A stretch of 64,000 nucleotides of DNA from Sulfitobacter sabulilitoris (GCF_005887615.1 NZ_VANS01000001.1:793415-857414); one strand, 5' to 3'; shown: positions 1 to 9,529, numbered from the stretch's first letter. Notes: generated by a model from the letters alone, not told the origin. Numbers and translations: made by a program.

Positions 1-447
1 CCAGCCAAAGGCGAAGGCCAGCCCGAGCACATAGGCGCCAAAGCTCGATCCGCCCTTGTCTCCCGCATCCATCCGCGCCTCCTGGTCAAGGAAAGGGATA
101 CGGAACACGCCAAGGAAATGCAGGCCGAAGACGATGACCACGAGGCCGGAAATGCGGCTCAGAAGAACCTGGTTCTGCAGGAAAAACGCCCCGAACGCCG
201 ACGCGGTGAAGCCAAGGAACAGGAACACCGTCGAAAGCCCCAGCACGAAGAACAGGGCGGCGATGGTGGCGCGGCGCCGGGCGGCGGCGACATCGGACAT
301 ATCGCTGATCGACACGCCGCTCATGTAGGCCAGGTAGGGCGGCACGATGGGCAGCACGCAGGGCGACAGAAAGCTGATGAACCCCGCGACCAGCGCAACG
401 ATCATGGCCGGCAGCAGGCTGGCGTCGATGATGTCAATTCCGAACAT
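1..447 (-). CDS. ccdA: Cytochrome c biogenesis protein CcdA (partial, C-terminus outside window)
   Basis: CcdA-family inner-membrane thiol reductant conduit, which passes electrons from cytoplasmic thioredoxin to periplasmic thioredoxin-like proteins used in cytochrome c maturation. The visible 149 residues start at an ATG (447) and contain the family hallmark SPCVLPIVPPYL in the first membrane helix, with its redox cysteine, followed by two further hydrophobic segments. The gene runs off the left edge, so the second redox cysteine is not seen. It is divergent from the TusA-like gene, with 94 bp between the starts, so the two may share a promoter region. Identification rests on the motif and hydrophobic pattern. 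Confidence 0.88.
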   Translation of the reverse strand, partial: MFGIDIIDASLLPAMIVALVAGFISFLSPCVLPIVPPYLAYMSGVSISDMSDVAAARRRATIAALFFVLGLSTVFLFLGFTASAFGAFFLQNQVLLSRISGLVVIVFGLHFLGVFRIPFLDQEARMDAGDKGGSSFGAYVLGLAFAFGW

Positions 448-541
448 GTCCCTGCACATAGGCCATCGCGCGGACCGCGTCACGCGCCCTATGGTCACAA
501 CCTTGTGGACAGGCTGAAATATCGCGCCTATCTGGTGGGAC

Positions 542-775
542 ATGACCGATACACCCAATCATCTCGACGCCACCGGGCTGCTGTGCCCCCTGCCCGTGCT
601 CAAGGCCCGCAAGCGGTTGCAGGCGCTGGCCACGGGCGATGCGCTGACCGTGCTGGCCGACGATCCGGCGGCCATCGTCGATGTGCCGCATTTCTGCGCC
701 GAGGCGGGGCATGCGCTGATCTCCAGCGATCTTGACGGACCTTTGCAGACCTACGTGATCCGCAAGGGCGGCTGA
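542..775 (+). CDS. TusA/SirA-family sulfurtransferase
   Basis: A 77-residue TusA-like protein. TusA-family proteins carry persulfide sulfur on a cysteine in a CPxP motif for tRNA thiolation, cofactor synthesis or sulfur oxidation. Here the motif is GLLCPLPVLKARK near residue 14, and the rest keeps the small beta-alpha-beta fold pattern (a DD-P-A segment in the middle). Whether it is the true tRNA-thiolation TusA or one of its many paralogues cannot be told from this sequence. It stands alone, and a bidirectional hairpin terminator separates it from the convergent rne gene. The position next to ccdA fits a thiol or sulfur role, but that is inference. Confidence 0.85.
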   Translation: MTDTPNHLDATGLLCPLPVLKARKRLQALATGDALTVLADDPAAIVDVPHFCAEAGHALISSDLDGPLQTYVIRKGG

Positions 776-808
776 CCGGTTTGCGCCCGAGCATCCTGAT
801 CTGAAACG

Positions 809-838
809 AAAAAGGCAGGCCCGAAAGCCTGCCTTTTG
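809..838. terminator. Bidirectional Rho-independent terminator
   Basis: A perfect 10-bp stem (AAAGGCAGGC / GCCTGCCTTT) with a 6-nt loop. It is preceded by AAAAA and followed by T residues, so it gives a U-tract on both strands. It lies between the convergent TusA-like gene and rne and can end both transcripts. Confidence 0.85.
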
Positions 839-862
839 TCGTCAATAGGGCAATCTTGCCAG

Positions 863-3592
863 TCAGCCGCCCAACGACCACCAGCCCTTGCGCTTGGACT
901 TCGACTTGACGGGTTTTTCCTCTGCGACCGGTTCCGGCTCGGGTGCCGTTTCGGGCTCCGGTGCGGTGTCGGCAACAGGCTGCGGTTCGGGGGCCGTTTC
1001 GGGCTCCGGCTCGGTGTCGGCAACAGGCTGCGGCTCGGTGTCGGCAACAGGCTGCGGCTCGGGGGCCACTTCGGGCGTAGGTGCGGCTTCCGGTTCCGCT
1101 GGCGCAGGTGTGTCCTCCTCCGCCTTCGGTTTCGCCCGGCTTGCACGGACCCGCTTGGGCTTGGGCGCTTCCGCCTCTGCCTCGGCTTGCTGAGCCTGAG
1201 CGGCGGGCGCGTCTTCCGCTGCCGTCTTGGCGTCCTCGGATTGCACCGCTTCGGCCTCTGACTCCGCCTTGGGCTTGCTGCGCGAGCGGCTGCGCGTCTT
1301 TCGCTTGGGCTTTTCCTCGGTCTCGGCCTCTGCCTCGCCCTGCGGTGCCTTGGCGGTCTCGGTGGTGCTCACGGCGTCGCTCTCGCCCGACGTGTCCTGA
1401 TCGCCCGAGGTCTCTTCCCCGCCGTTCTGATCCTCGCCAGCGCCAGACTTGCCGCGGCCGCGCCGACGCCGACGCCGACGGCGCTTGGGCTTGCCCTCGC
1501 CATCGTCGTCATCCTGTCCGGCATCCTTGCCCCGGTCGCCGCCGCGGTCGCTGCGGGCCGAACGGTCGGTCTCCTCCGTCCCCTGCGGTTCCGGCGCCTC
1601 GTCGGCCTCGGTGTCCTCGTCGGCCTCGTCCTCATCGACCTGATCCATCAGCGACGTATCGACCGATACCACGTGGGCCGACGCGACCGGCACGGTGCGT
1701 GTTGCGGTCTTGAACTTTTCAAGGCTGAAATCCGGGCTGACCAGCGTCGGATCGCCTTCGATCCGCACCGACAGGCCGTACCGGCCTTCGATCTGCGCGA
1801 TATGTTCGCGTTTCTGGTTCATCAGGAAGTTCGAAATGCCCACCGGCGCGCGCACCAGAACCTCGCGCGAGCGTTTGCGGGTGCCTTCTTCCTCGATCTG
1901 GCGCAAGATCGACAGCGCGAGGTTGTCGTCGCTGCGGATCAGGCCGGTGCCGTGGCATGCCTGACAGGGCTGGGTGGTGGCCTCGATCATGCCGGGGCGC
2001 AGACGCTGGCGCGACATCTCCATCAGGCCGAAACCCGAAATGCGGCCCACCTGGATGCGCGCGCGATCGGTCTTGAGCTTGTCCTTCATCATCTTTTCGA
2101 CGGCGGCGTTGTTCTTGCGCTCATCCATGTCGATGAAGTCGATGACGATCAGGCCCGCGAGGTCGCGCAGACGCAGCTGACGCGCCACTTCGGCGGCTGC
2201 CTCGAGGTTGGTCTTGGTCGCGGTCTGCTCGATCGAGCCTTCCTTGGTCGCGCGGCCCGAGTTCACGTCGATCGCCACGAGCGCCTCGGTCACGCCGATC
2301 ACGATATAGCCGCCCGAGGGCAGCTGGACGGTCGGGTTGAACATGCCAGCCAGATACGATTCCACCTGATAGCGCGCGAAGAGCGGCAGGCTTTCGTTGT
2401 AGAACTTCACGTTCTTGGCGTGGGACGGCATGATCATCTTCATGAAGTCCTTGGCGATGCGGTAGCCGCGCTCGCCCTCCACGAACACCTCGTCGATGTC
2501 GCGGTTGTAAAGATCGCGGATCGACCGTTTGATCAGGTCGCCTTCCTCGTAGATCTTCGCGGGGGCGATCGACTTCAGCGTCAGTTCGCGGATCTGTTCC
2601 CACAAACGTTGCAGGTATTCGTAATCGCGCTTGATCTCGGCCTTGGTGCGCTTGGCGCCGGCAGTCCGCACGATCAGGCCCGCGCCTTTCGGCACCTCGA
2701 TCTCGTTTGCGATCTCTTTCAGCTTCTTGCGGTCCACGGCGTTGGTGATCTTGCGGCTGATGCCGCCACCGCGCGCGGTATTGGGCATCAGAACGCAGTA
2801 ACGGCCTGCGAGGCTGAGATAGGTGGTCAGGGCCGCACCCTTGTTGCCGCGCTCTTCCTTGACGACCTGCACCAGCAGGATCTGGCGGACCTTGACGACT
2901 TCCTGGATCTTGTAGCGCTTGGGCCGTGGCTTGCGCGCGGGGCGGATGTCTTCGACGTCGTCGTCGTCGGCCACGGATTCGATGCTGTCGTCCTTGGACG
3001 CGGCGTCGGATTTGCGCGGGCGGTCATCGTCGATGTCATCGTCGGCGTGACCGGCGTCGATGTCGTCCTCCGGCTCTTCGACCGGCGTTTCGGCGACCCG
3101 CTCCATCGGCGAGGAGCCTTCCTCGTCATCGCTCAGATCGACGGTTTCCATTCCGGAAATCTGGTCTTCCTCGATCTCGGCAGAGGTTTGCGCGTCATCG
3201 CTGACGGTGTCCTCGGCCCGCGCCTTGGTCCGGCTGCGCGACCGCGAACGGCCGGAGCGTTTGGGTTTCTCGTCTTCCTCGTCCTTGGCGCGCTGCGCCT
3301 CGGCATAGGCGCGCTCTTCCTCCATCAGGGCCTGACGGTCGGCGACGGGGATCTGGTAGTAATCGGGGTGAATTTCCGAAAACGCAAGGAACCCATGGCG
3401 GTTTCCGCCATAGTCCACAAAGGCCGCCTGAAGCGACGGCTCCACCCGCGTGACCTTGGCCAGATAGATGTTGCCAGCTAGCTGGCGTTTGTTCTCGGAT
3501 TCAAAATCGAACTCCTCGACCTTGTTTCCGTCCACGACCACGACACGCGTTTCTTCCGCGTGGGTGGCATCGATAAGCATTTTCTTAGGCAT
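863..3592 (-). CDS. rne: Ribonuclease E (Rne/Rng family)
   Basis: Endoribonuclease that starts mRNA decay and processes stable RNA, and the scaffold of the degradosome. The 909-residue protein begins MPKKMLIDATHAEETRV. This ATG at 3592 is preferred to a start five codons upstream because family members begin here. An S1 domain is interrupted by a long acidic insertion of about 150 residues, common in alphaproteobacteria. The DNase I-like catalytic Asp motifs AIDVNSG and VIDFIDMDE and the zinc-link CQACHGTG follow. After about residue 640 comes an acidic/arginine-rich low-complexity tail with an RRRRRRRRGRGK patch (probable RNA contact). The last residues, KGWWSLGG, resemble the GWW peptide known to bind PNPase in Caulobacter. 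The tail includes near-identical PQPVADTEP repeats (about 930-1080). Confidence 0.95.
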   Translation of the reverse strand: MPKKMLIDATHAEETRVVVVDGNKVEEFDFESENKRQLAGNIYLAKVTRVEPSLQAAFVDYGGNRHGFLAFSEIHPDYYQIPVADRQALMEEERAYAEAQRAKDEEDEKPKRSGRSRSRSRTKARAEDTVSDDAQTSAEIEEDQISGMETVDLSDDEEGSSPMERVAETPVEEPEDDIDAGHADDDIDDDRPRKSDAASKDDSIESVADDDDVEDIRPARKPRPKRYKIQEVVKVRQILLVQVVKEERGNKGAALTTYLSLAGRYCVLMPNTARGGGISRKITNAVDRKKLKEIANEIEVPKGAGLIVRTAGAKRTKAEIKRDYEYLQRLWEQIRELTLKSIAPAKIYEEGDLIKRSIRDLYNRDIDEVFVEGERGYRIAKDFMKMIMPSHAKNVKFYNESLPLFARYQVESYLAGMFNPTVQLPSGGYIVIGVTEALVAIDVNSGRATKEGSIEQTATKTNLEAAAEVARQLRLRDLAGLIVIDFIDMDERKNNAAVEKMMKDKLKTDRARIQVGRISGFGLMEMSRQRLRPGMIEATTQPCQACHGTGLIRSDDNLALSILRQIEEEGTRKRSREVLVRAPVGISNFLMNQKREHIAQIEGRYGLSVRIEGDPTLVSPDFSLEKFKTATRTVPVASAHVVSVDTSLMDQVDEDEADEDTEADEAPEPQGTEETDRSARSDRGGDRGKDAGQDDDDGEGKPKRRRRRRRRGRGKSGAGEDQNGGEETSGDQDTSGESDAVSTTETAKAPQGEAEAETEEKPKRKTRSRSRSKPKAESEAEAVQSEDAKTAAEDAPAAQAQQAEAEAEAPKPKRVRASRAKPKAEEDTPAPAEPEAAPTPEVAPEPQPVADTEPQPVADTEPEPETAPEPQPVADTAPEPETAPEPEPVAEEKPVKSKSKRKGWWSLGG

Positions 3593-4190
3593 GAATCCAT
3601 TTTGCACAGCCGCGAAAGCGCCCGCCCCGGTGGGGCCTCGCCTTGCGGGATATGTCTTGTCAGGGCGATAGGTGACACGGCGCGCGCAGGGCCCGGCGGG
3701 CCGTCTGCTGATCTGCTTGTCGCAACTGCGCGTGTCATCGCGGTTCTTCTCCGATACGGGGCGCGCACCAATGGGGCGGCAGCGTATCCATTTCAGTACT
3801 GTGTGAGGCCGGGCTGTCGGCCCTGCGCCACATCAGCGGTTCTTTGGCCGTTTCCGGCCCAATCGGTCTGTTCGCGTCCTGGGACAATGTCGCCCTGTGG
3901 GACACGAACAGCGAAACTCGTAAAGGGAGGCACCAGATGCGGTTTGGCGTCAGACCCCTATCCGCCCTAGATAATGCCATGAGCGTGTAAAACACAATGC
4001 CAATCTTGCCTTATCGCACGATCCATGGCGCGCAGGCGCGGGCGCACTCACGGAGTGCGGGCTGCTGCCTGCTTGACAATGCCGCGCCGCACGGGGTCAT
4101 TTGGGCGCACCCTTTCAGGGAACCGCCCGCCTGCGCCGCGATGATCGCCGGCGCGCACTCCGACACCAGACCCGTCCCAAAGGATTATCC
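3593..4190. other. Intergenic region, no supported gene
   Basis: About 600 bp between the divergent starts of rne and the small lipoprotein gene. Only short overlapping frames without family resemblance are present. It must hold the rne promoter and 5' leader; RNase E mRNAs often have long, autoregulated leaders (established for E. coli), but no specific structure was recognised here. A TTGACA hexamer near 4073 has no convincing -10 partner. Confidence 0.5.
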
Positions 4191-4484
4191 ATGCATCCGA
4201 CCCTGCGTTCCGTCCCTGCATTCGCCGCAGCCGTCCTTGTCCTGTCGGCCTGCGCCGAACTGGCGACAACAGATCCGGTCGAACGCGCCCGGATCCGATC
4301 AGAGCGCAGTTGCGTCGCCGCCGTCGAACAGCACACCGGGGTCAAGGGCGCAGCCATCAACACGACCCTGCCGGTGGTCGAACTGAACCGCTATATCGTC
4401 GATACGCCTGCCACCGAAAAGCCGTGGCTCTGCGCCACCAACGACGAAGGCAGCGCGATCGAGATCATCGAGATCCGCGGCTGA
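4191..4484 (+). CDS. Small lipoprotein of unknown function
   Basis: A 97-residue protein with a typical lipoprotein signal: a short charged start, a hydrophobic stretch (FAAAVLVL) and the lipobox LSAC, with the acylated Cys near residue 20. The start at 4191 is preferred to upstream in-frame codons because it places the signal peptide at the N-terminus and has AAAGGA 5 bases upstream. The mature part has two cysteines (RSCVAA and WLCATN) that could form a disulfide. No family was recognised. It is convergent with the response regulator gene, with a 21-bp gap. The function is unknown; location in the cell envelope is well supported. Confidence 0.7.
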   Translation: MHPTLRSVPAFAAAVLVLSACAELATTDPVERARIRSERSCVAAVEQHTGVKGAAINTTLPVVELNRYIVDTPATEKPWLCATNDEGSAIEIIEIRG

Positions 4485-4505
4485 CCCCGGCGGCAACTGG
4501 CCGGA

Positions 4506-5840
4506 TCAAAGGTAATCCGACCGCTGCAAACCGTATTTCGCCATCTTTTCGTTCAACGTGCGGCGCGGCAGGCACAGCTCGTCCATCACGCTGGCGATGG
4601 ACCCCTTGTGGCGGCGCATGGTGTTGTCGATCAGCATCCGCTCGAACGCCTCGACATATTCCTTGAGAGGCTTGCCTTCGGTCGTCATCACCGGCTGCAT
4701 GTCCTCATGGTCGGACATCAGCAGCGACGCGATGGTCCCCGACCCGCGCCGCGACTGCAGCACCGCGCGTTCGGCCACGTTGATCAACTGGCGCACGTTG
4801 CCGGGCCAGGGCGCCTGCAGCAGTTGCGCCGCTTCCTGGGCACTGACCTGCGGCGCCTCGCAGCCATATTCATCGGCAAACTGCTCTGACAGCCGGGTGA
4901 ACAGCGTCAGGATATCCTCGCCGCGCTGGCGCAGGGGCGGCACGGTGATGCGCAGGGCGGCCAGCCGATAGAACAGATCCGAGCGCAGCGCGTCCTCCGA
5001 CGTGCGGCCCGCCTCCTGCAGATTGGAAATCGCCACGATGCGCGTCTCGGCGGGCGTGCCCTGTTCGTTGATCGCACTCAGCAACCGCGCCTGCAGCGTT
5101 TCGCTCAGCGCCTCGATGTCCTCCAGCACGAGCGTGCCGCCGCGGGCCTCCTCGATGGCGGGCAGTTGCGCATCCTCGGGCATCATCGGACCGAACAGCC
5201 GCTTGGTCAGCGCGTCTTCCTCGAAGGCGCCACAACTGACCAGCACGAATTTCTTGCCCGCACGGCTGCCCACCGCGTGCAGCGCATGCGCCACCAGCGT
5301 CTTGCCGGTGCCCGTCTCTCCGTCGATCAACACATGACCGTCGGCCTGACCCAGGTCGAGGATGTCCTCGCGCAGCCGTTCCATCACCGGGCTTTGCCCG
5401 ATCAGCTTTTTCATCAGTTGGCCGCCATCGGACAATTCCCGGCGCAGCGCCCGGTTGTCCATCACCAGCCGCCGCGCGCCGGTGGCTTTCTTCGCAAGCT
5501 CGCTCATCCGGTCGGGGTTGAAGGGCTTTTCCAGGAAATCGAACGCGCCCACGCGCATCGCCTCCACCGCCATGGGCACATCGCCGTGACCGGTGATCAT
5601 GATCACCGGCAGCGCGCTGTCGTTGCCCATCAGCTTTTTCAGGAACTGCATCCCGTCCATGCCGGGCATCTTGATGTCGGAAATGACGATACCCGGATAG
5701 TCGGGCCCCAGAACCTTGAGCGCGTCTTCCGCGCTCGAGAAGGTCTCGGTGTCATATCCCGACAGCGCCAGCCATTGGCTGATCGATTGCCGCATATCCT
5801 GTTCGTCGTCCACGATCGCGATTTTCATGGCCTGTGTCAT
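4506..5840 (-). CDS. dctD: DctD-like response regulator lacking the GAFTGA loop
   Basis: NtrC-type regulator of 444 residues, partner of the DctB-like kinase just upstream (3-nt gap). The receiver domain (1-120) has the phospho-acceptor D55 in VISDIKMPG. The AAA+ domain has Walker A GETGTGKT (174-181) and a Walker B-like GGTLVLEDIE (234-243). The C-terminal Fis-type helix-turn-helix is at about 400-440. Between LFG (215-217) and ARGG (232-235), where family members carry GAFTGA for sigma-54 contact, the sequence is short and has no such motif. In the known family DctD activates C4-dicarboxylate transport genes; none is in this window. The start at 5840 has GGAG 8 nt upstream. The symbol is by homology only. 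Confidence 0.85.
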   Translation of the reverse strand: MTQAMKIAIVDDEQDMRQSISQWLALSGYDTETFSSAEDALKVLGPDYPGIVISDIKMPGMDGMQFLKKLMGNDSALPVIMITGHGDVPMAVEAMRVGAFDFLEKPFNPDRMSELAKKATGARRLVMDNRALRRELSDGGQLMKKLIGQSPVMERLREDILDLGQADGHVLIDGETGTGKTLVAHALHAVGSRAGKKFVLVSCGAFEEDALTKRLFGPMMPEDAQLPAIEEARGGTLVLEDIEALSETLQARLLSAINEQGTPAETRIVAISNLQEAGRTSEDALRSDLFYRLAALRITVPPLRQRGEDILTLFTRLSEQFADEYGCEAPQVSAQEAAQLLQAPWPGNVRQLINVAERAVLQSRRGSGTIASLLMSDHEDMQPVMTTEGKPLKEYVEAFERMLIDNTMRRHKGSIASVMDELCLPRRTLNEKMAKYGLQRSDYL

Positions 5841-5843
5841 GGC

Positions 5844-7607
5844 TTACTCCGCCGCCTGTGTGGTTTGGTCGCCCTCTAGAATGGGCAGTTGCATTTCAAA
5901 GACCGCGCCGCCGGTCTGGCCGTTGCGCGCCGTCAGGCGCCCCCCGAGGTCGTTCACGATCCCCGACGAGATGGCAAGCCCCAGCCCGACGCCGTCGCCC
6001 GGCTGCTTGGTGGTGTAGAAGGGTTCGAAAAGCGCATCCAGATCCTCGATCCCGGGGCCGTTGTCGCGCACCGTCAGGGTGGCCGTCTCGCCCGCCGACA
6101 GGATGATATCCACCTTCGGGCTTCTTTCTGATTTGGTGGCGTCGAGCGCATTGCGCAAGAGGTTCACCATCACCTGTTCGATCCGCATCCGGTCACCCAT
6201 CACCCGCACCGGATCGTCGGGCAGAATCCGCGTGATCTGCACCTGCCGCTGGCGCAGCTGCGGCTCCATCATCGACAGGCTCGATGCCAGCGCTTCGCCC
6301 ATATCCACAGGAGAAAGCACCTCCTGGCCCTTGCGGGCATAGGACTTCAGCTGCCGGGTGATCGCGCCCATCCGCTCGATCAGATCGTCGATGCGCCCGA
6401 ACGACGACAGCGCCTCCTCCTGGCGGTTGCGCCGCAGCAACAGCCGCGCACCCGCAAGATAGGTTTTCATCGCCGCCAGCGGTTGATTGAGCTCGTGGCT
6501 GACCGCCGCCGACATCTCTCCCAAGGCGGCCAGTTTGCTTGACTGCTCCAGCGTCTGCTCGGCGACGGCAAGCGTCTCCTGCACGCGCTTGCGCTCGGCG
6601 ATTTCCCGCTGCAGGGCCACGTTCAATGCGCGAAGCTCTGCCGACTCGCGCTGAAACAGCGCCATGCGCAACGCGGTACGACGGCTCAGCGCGTAAAAGC
6701 TCAGCGCCAGCAGGATCGCAAACCCCATGATCTCCAGCGCCAGGACGCCGTTCACACGCTCGCGTACGCTCTCGTAGGTCGTGAACGACGCCATCCGCCA
6801 GCCGCGAAACGGAATTCGCGTTTCCAGCCGCATCACCGCTTCGCCCTGCAGGTAGGCATCGGGCGGCAACGCGGTCCAGTCGGCGGTGGCCTGGATGGCC
6901 CGCTGGATGGCGCTTTGCGGGGTCTGCTGGTCCAGCGCCTGCGCCTCCGTGCGCCCGCGCCAGCGCGGCTCGGTCGTCAGGATGATGGCGCCGGTGCTGT
7001 CGGTCACGATCACCGCGTCCGAAATCCCCGCCCAGGCGCGCTCGAACTTCTGCAAATCGACCTCGACCGCGATCACGCCCAGCACATCCGAACCCGCCTG
7101 CACCCGCCGCGAGTAGAAAAAACCGAAACCGCCGCTTTCACGTTCCATCACGGTAAAGACGGTTGCGTTGGACCGAATCGCATCGACGAAATACGCATCC
7201 GACCGATGCGACGCGCCCAGCCGGTTGCGATCCGTGGCCGCCACCGTGCGCCCGTCGATATCCAACAGCATCAGCGACGCCGCCCCGATCTCCTCGACAA
7301 ATGAAATCAGCCGCCGCGTCGAGGCGGTGTAATCCGCCGAATTCAACGCACCGATCAGCGACGCATCCCGCGCCAAAAGCTGCGGCACGATGGCGTTTTG
7401 ACGCAATTCCGACAACAGGTTCCCGCTATAGAGCGCCAACCGCAGTTCGGCCCGGTTTCGCGTGCTTTCGGTAAAGCGGTCCGTCAGCAGTCGGTTCGTG
7501 GTCCAGATCGTCGCCACGGCCAGCACAAGCAAGGCAAGCAGGGCGATACGCACGCGCCAGCTTATCGTCAGGGGCTGACGCTGAGGTTGGGTCGATTGCT
7601 GGTCCAT
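5844..7607 (-). CDS. dctB: DctB-like sensor histidine kinase
   Basis: Membrane sensor kinase of 587 residues. There is an N-terminal membrane helix (about 20-42), a periplasmic region of about 250 residues resembling the double-PAS/Cache sensor of DctB, and a second helix (about 290-315). A coiled linker rich in Glu/Arg follows, then the H-box SHELNQPLAAMKTY, the N-box NLLRNALDA, and G-boxes DNGPGIED and GVGLGLAIS. Known DctB proteins sense C4-dicarboxylates such as succinate and phosphorylate DctD. The gene lies directly upstream of the DctD-like gene and is probably cotranscribed with it. The ligand here is inferred from homology; no dctPQM or dctA genes are nearby. Confidence 0.87.
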   Translation of the reverse strand: MDQQSTQPQRQPLTISWRVRIALLALLVLAVATIWTTNRLLTDRFTESTRNRAELRLALYSGNLLSELRQNAIVPQLLARDASLIGALNSADYTASTRRLISFVEEIGAASLMLLDIDGRTVAATDRNRLGASHRSDAYFVDAIRSNATVFTVMERESGGFGFFYSRRVQAGSDVLGVIAVEVDLQKFERAWAGISDAVIVTDSTGAIILTTEPRWRGRTEAQALDQQTPQSAIQRAIQATADWTALPPDAYLQGEAVMRLETRIPFRGWRMASFTTYESVRERVNGVLALEIMGFAILLALSFYALSRRTALRMALFQRESAELRALNVALQREIAERKRVQETLAVAEQTLEQSSKLAALGEMSAAVSHELNQPLAAMKTYLAGARLLLRRNRQEEALSSFGRIDDLIERMGAITRQLKSYARKGQEVLSPVDMGEALASSLSMMEPQLRQRQVQITRILPDDPVRVMGDRMRIEQVMVNLLRNALDATKSERSPKVDIILSAGETATLTVRDNGPGIEDLDALFEPFYTTKQPGDGVGLGLAISSGIVNDLGGRLTARNGQTGGAVFEMQLPILEGDQTTQAAE

Positions 7608-7643
7608 CGCTGCAATCTACGCAGGTCGCGGCCCGCGCTCAAG

Positions 7644-8312
7644 TCATGCCGACGCGAGCATGCCCGACAATGCGCGGAAGAGCGCCTGCCCGTCGGTGCC
7701 GCCATGGCCGGGGTCCGCCGCCCGCTCCGGATGCGGCATCATCCCCAGGACCCGGCGGTTCTCGGACAGGATCCCCGCGATGTCGGCGCGCGCGCCGTTG
7801 GGGTTCCGGGTATAGGTGAACGCGATGCGGTCCTCGCCCCGCAGACGCGCGATCGTGTCGTCGTCTGCAAAATAATTCCCATCGTGATGCGCGATCGGAA
7901 TATGGATCACCTGGCCCTCGGCGTAGCCTTGGGTATAGGCCGAATCCGAGGTCTCGACCCTCAGGCCGACCGTCTTGCAGATGTACTTCAGCCCGGCATT
8001 GCGCAACAGCGCGCCCGGCAGCAGCCCGGTTTCGGTCAGAACCTGAAAGCCGTTGCAGATCCCCAGGGCATAGCCGCCGCGCCCCGCATGATCCGCCACC
8101 GACCGGCAGATCGGCGACTGCGCCGCGATCGCCCCGCACCGCAGGTAATCCCCATAGGAAAAGCCACCGGGAATGCCAACGATATCAACCCCCTCCGGCA
8201 GGGTGCTTTCCTTGTGCCAGACCATCGAGACCTTCATGCCGGCCGCTTGGAACGCGACCGCCAGATCGCGGTCGCAGTTCGATCCGGGGAACACCACCAC
8301 GGCGGCATGCAT
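7644..8312 (-). CDS. purQ: Phosphoribosylformylglycinamidine synthase subunit PurQ
   Basis: Glutaminase subunit of the three-part FGAM synthase (PurS/PurQ/PurL) of purine synthesis; it releases ammonia from glutamine for PurL. The 222 residues form a class I glutamine amidotransferase, with FPGSNCDRD at the N-terminus, nucleophile C86 in [11 protein letters not shown], and the His/Glu pair in MMPHPERA near the C-terminus. The start codon overlaps the purS stop by one base (TGATG), which indicates translational coupling. It is the last gene of purC-purS-purQ; purL is not adjacent. Confidence 0.96.
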   Translation of the reverse strand: MHAAVVVFPGSNCDRDLAVAFQAAGMKVSMVWHKESTLPEGVDIVGIPGGFSYGDYLRCGAIAAQSPICRSVADHAGRGGYALGICNGFQVLTETGLLPGALLRNAGLKYICKTVGLRVETSDSAYTQGYAEGQVIHIPIAHHDGNYFADDDTIARLRGEDRIAFTYTRNPNGARADIAGILSENRRVLGMMPHPERAADPGHGGTDGQALFRALSGMLASA

Positions 8313-8557
8313 CAGGCTGTCTCCCTTGACTGCATCTCGATGCTGTAGGATTCGATCACCGTGTTGGCGAGCAGTTTTTCACACATGGCCTTGACCTCCG
8401 CCTCGCCGGTGCCGTCCGCAAGGTCCAGTTCGATCACCTTGCCCTGGCGCACGCCGTTCACACCGTCGAACCCCATGGCGCCCAGAGCGTGCCGCACGGC
8501 CTCGCCCTGCGGGTCCAGAACGCCCGCCTTCAACATCACATGCACCCGTGCCTTCAT
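8312..8557 (-). CDS. purS: Phosphoribosylformylglycinamidine synthase subunit PurS
   Basis: A small 81-residue subunit that bridges PurQ and PurL in the Gram-positive/alphaproteobacterial type of FGAM synthase. It begins [18 protein letters not shown], the characteristic PurS start, and has the conserved GKVIELDL strand and the [11 protein letters not shown] segment. It is coupled to purQ by a one-base stop/start overlap, and purC lies 53 bp upstream on the same strand. Length and gene order match the family. Confidence 0.95.
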   Translation of the reverse strand: MKARVHVMLKAGVLDPQGEAVRHALGAMGFDGVNGVRQGKVIELDLADGTGEAEVKAMCEKLLANTVIESYSIEMQSRETA

Positions 8558-8610
8558 CGCACATCCCCTGCTTCTTTAGGTCTCAAATACTCAAAATCCG
8601 ACGCCAGGGA

Positions 8611-9372
8611 TCAGTTGATCAGCGTGGGTTTGGTGATCGGCGTCGACGTTTTGGGCATGACGCCCAGCCGCCGGGCCACTTCGGTATAGGCGTCCGTGAG
8701 CGAGCCCAGATCGCGGCGGAACACGTCCTTGTCCAGCTTCTGACCCGTCTCGATATCCCACAGCCGGCAACTGTCGGGGCTGATCTCGTCCGCGATGATC
8801 AGCCGCTGGAAATCGCCGTCATAGACGCGACCGACCTCGATCTTGAAGTCCACAAGCCGGATGCCGACGGCCATCATCACCCCAGACAGGAAATCGTTCA
8901 CCCGCAGCGCAAGGCTCAGGATGTCGTCCATGTCCTGCTGGCTGGCCCACCCGAAGGCGGCGATATGCTCCTCGGTGACAAGCGGATCGCCCAGCTTGTC
9001 GTCCTTGTAGCAGTATTCGACGATGGGGCGCGGCAATTGCATGCCTTCCTCGATCCCAAGCCGTTTGGCCATCGATCCGGCGGCATAGTTGCGCACGATC
9101 ACTTCCAGCGGAATGATCTCGACCTGGCGCACCAGTTGCTCGCGCATGTTCAGACGCTTGATGAAATGCGTCGGCACGCCGATCTGATTCAGACCGGTCA
9201 TAAAGAACTCCGACAACCGGTTGTTCAGAACGCCCTTGCCTTCGATCACGGCCTTCTTCTCGGCGTTGAAGGCGGTGGCATCGTCCTTGAAATACTGCAC
9301 GATCGTGCCCGGTTCGGGGCCTTCATACAGAATTTTCGCCTTGCCTTCGTAGATTTTCTTGCGCCGGGCCAT
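8611..9372 (-). CDS. purC: Phosphoribosylaminoimidazole-succinocarboxamide synthase
   Basis: SAICAR synthetase: it joins CAIR and aspartate with ATP in purine synthesis. The 253 residues start [18 protein letters not shown], a clear PurC signature, with the conserved [18 protein letters not shown] and EVGRVYDGD segments and a SPDSCRLWD motif. First gene of the purC-purS-purQ operon. The divergent DUF1476 gene starts 157 bp away, so the purC promoter lies in that gap. Length is normal for the short bacterial form. Confidence 0.96.
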   Translation of the reverse strand: MARRKKIYEGKAKILYEGPEPGTIVQYFKDDATAFNAEKKAVIEGKGVLNNRLSEFFMTGLNQIGVPTHFIKRLNMREQLVRQVEIIPLEVIVRNYAAGSMAKRLGIEEGMQLPRPIVEYCYKDDKLGDPLVTEEHIAAFGWASQQDMDDILSLALRVNDFLSGVMMAVGIRLVDFKIEVGRVYDGDFQRLIIADEISPDSCRLWDIETGQKLDKDVFRRDLGSLTDAYTEVARRLGVMPKTSTPITKPTLIN

Positions 9373-9529
9373 GGGCGTCCTTTCCGTATGGGGCCGCAGG
9401 ATCGTCCCGCCCCTTTGGCGCGTACATAGTGCAAGCCATGAAATGCTGCAAGCAAGGCTGGCACTTGTGTTGTCCGCGTCGCGGTCTCATATTCCAGCTA
9501 TCGCATTGTCCCAAGCCCGGAGACCGACC

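Noticed and set aside
930-1080. Repeat cluster considered as a CRISPR array or non-coding repeat
   Set aside because: The repeats have no unique spacers, keep the reading frame and encode PQPVADTEP units of the RNase E tail.
1673-3481. Open frame of 602 codons on the plus strand opposite rne
   Set aside because: It mirrors the well-supported RNase E gene codon by codon (high-GC antisense effect), has no homology or RBS, and its His/Arg/Leu-rich product is typical of shadow frames.
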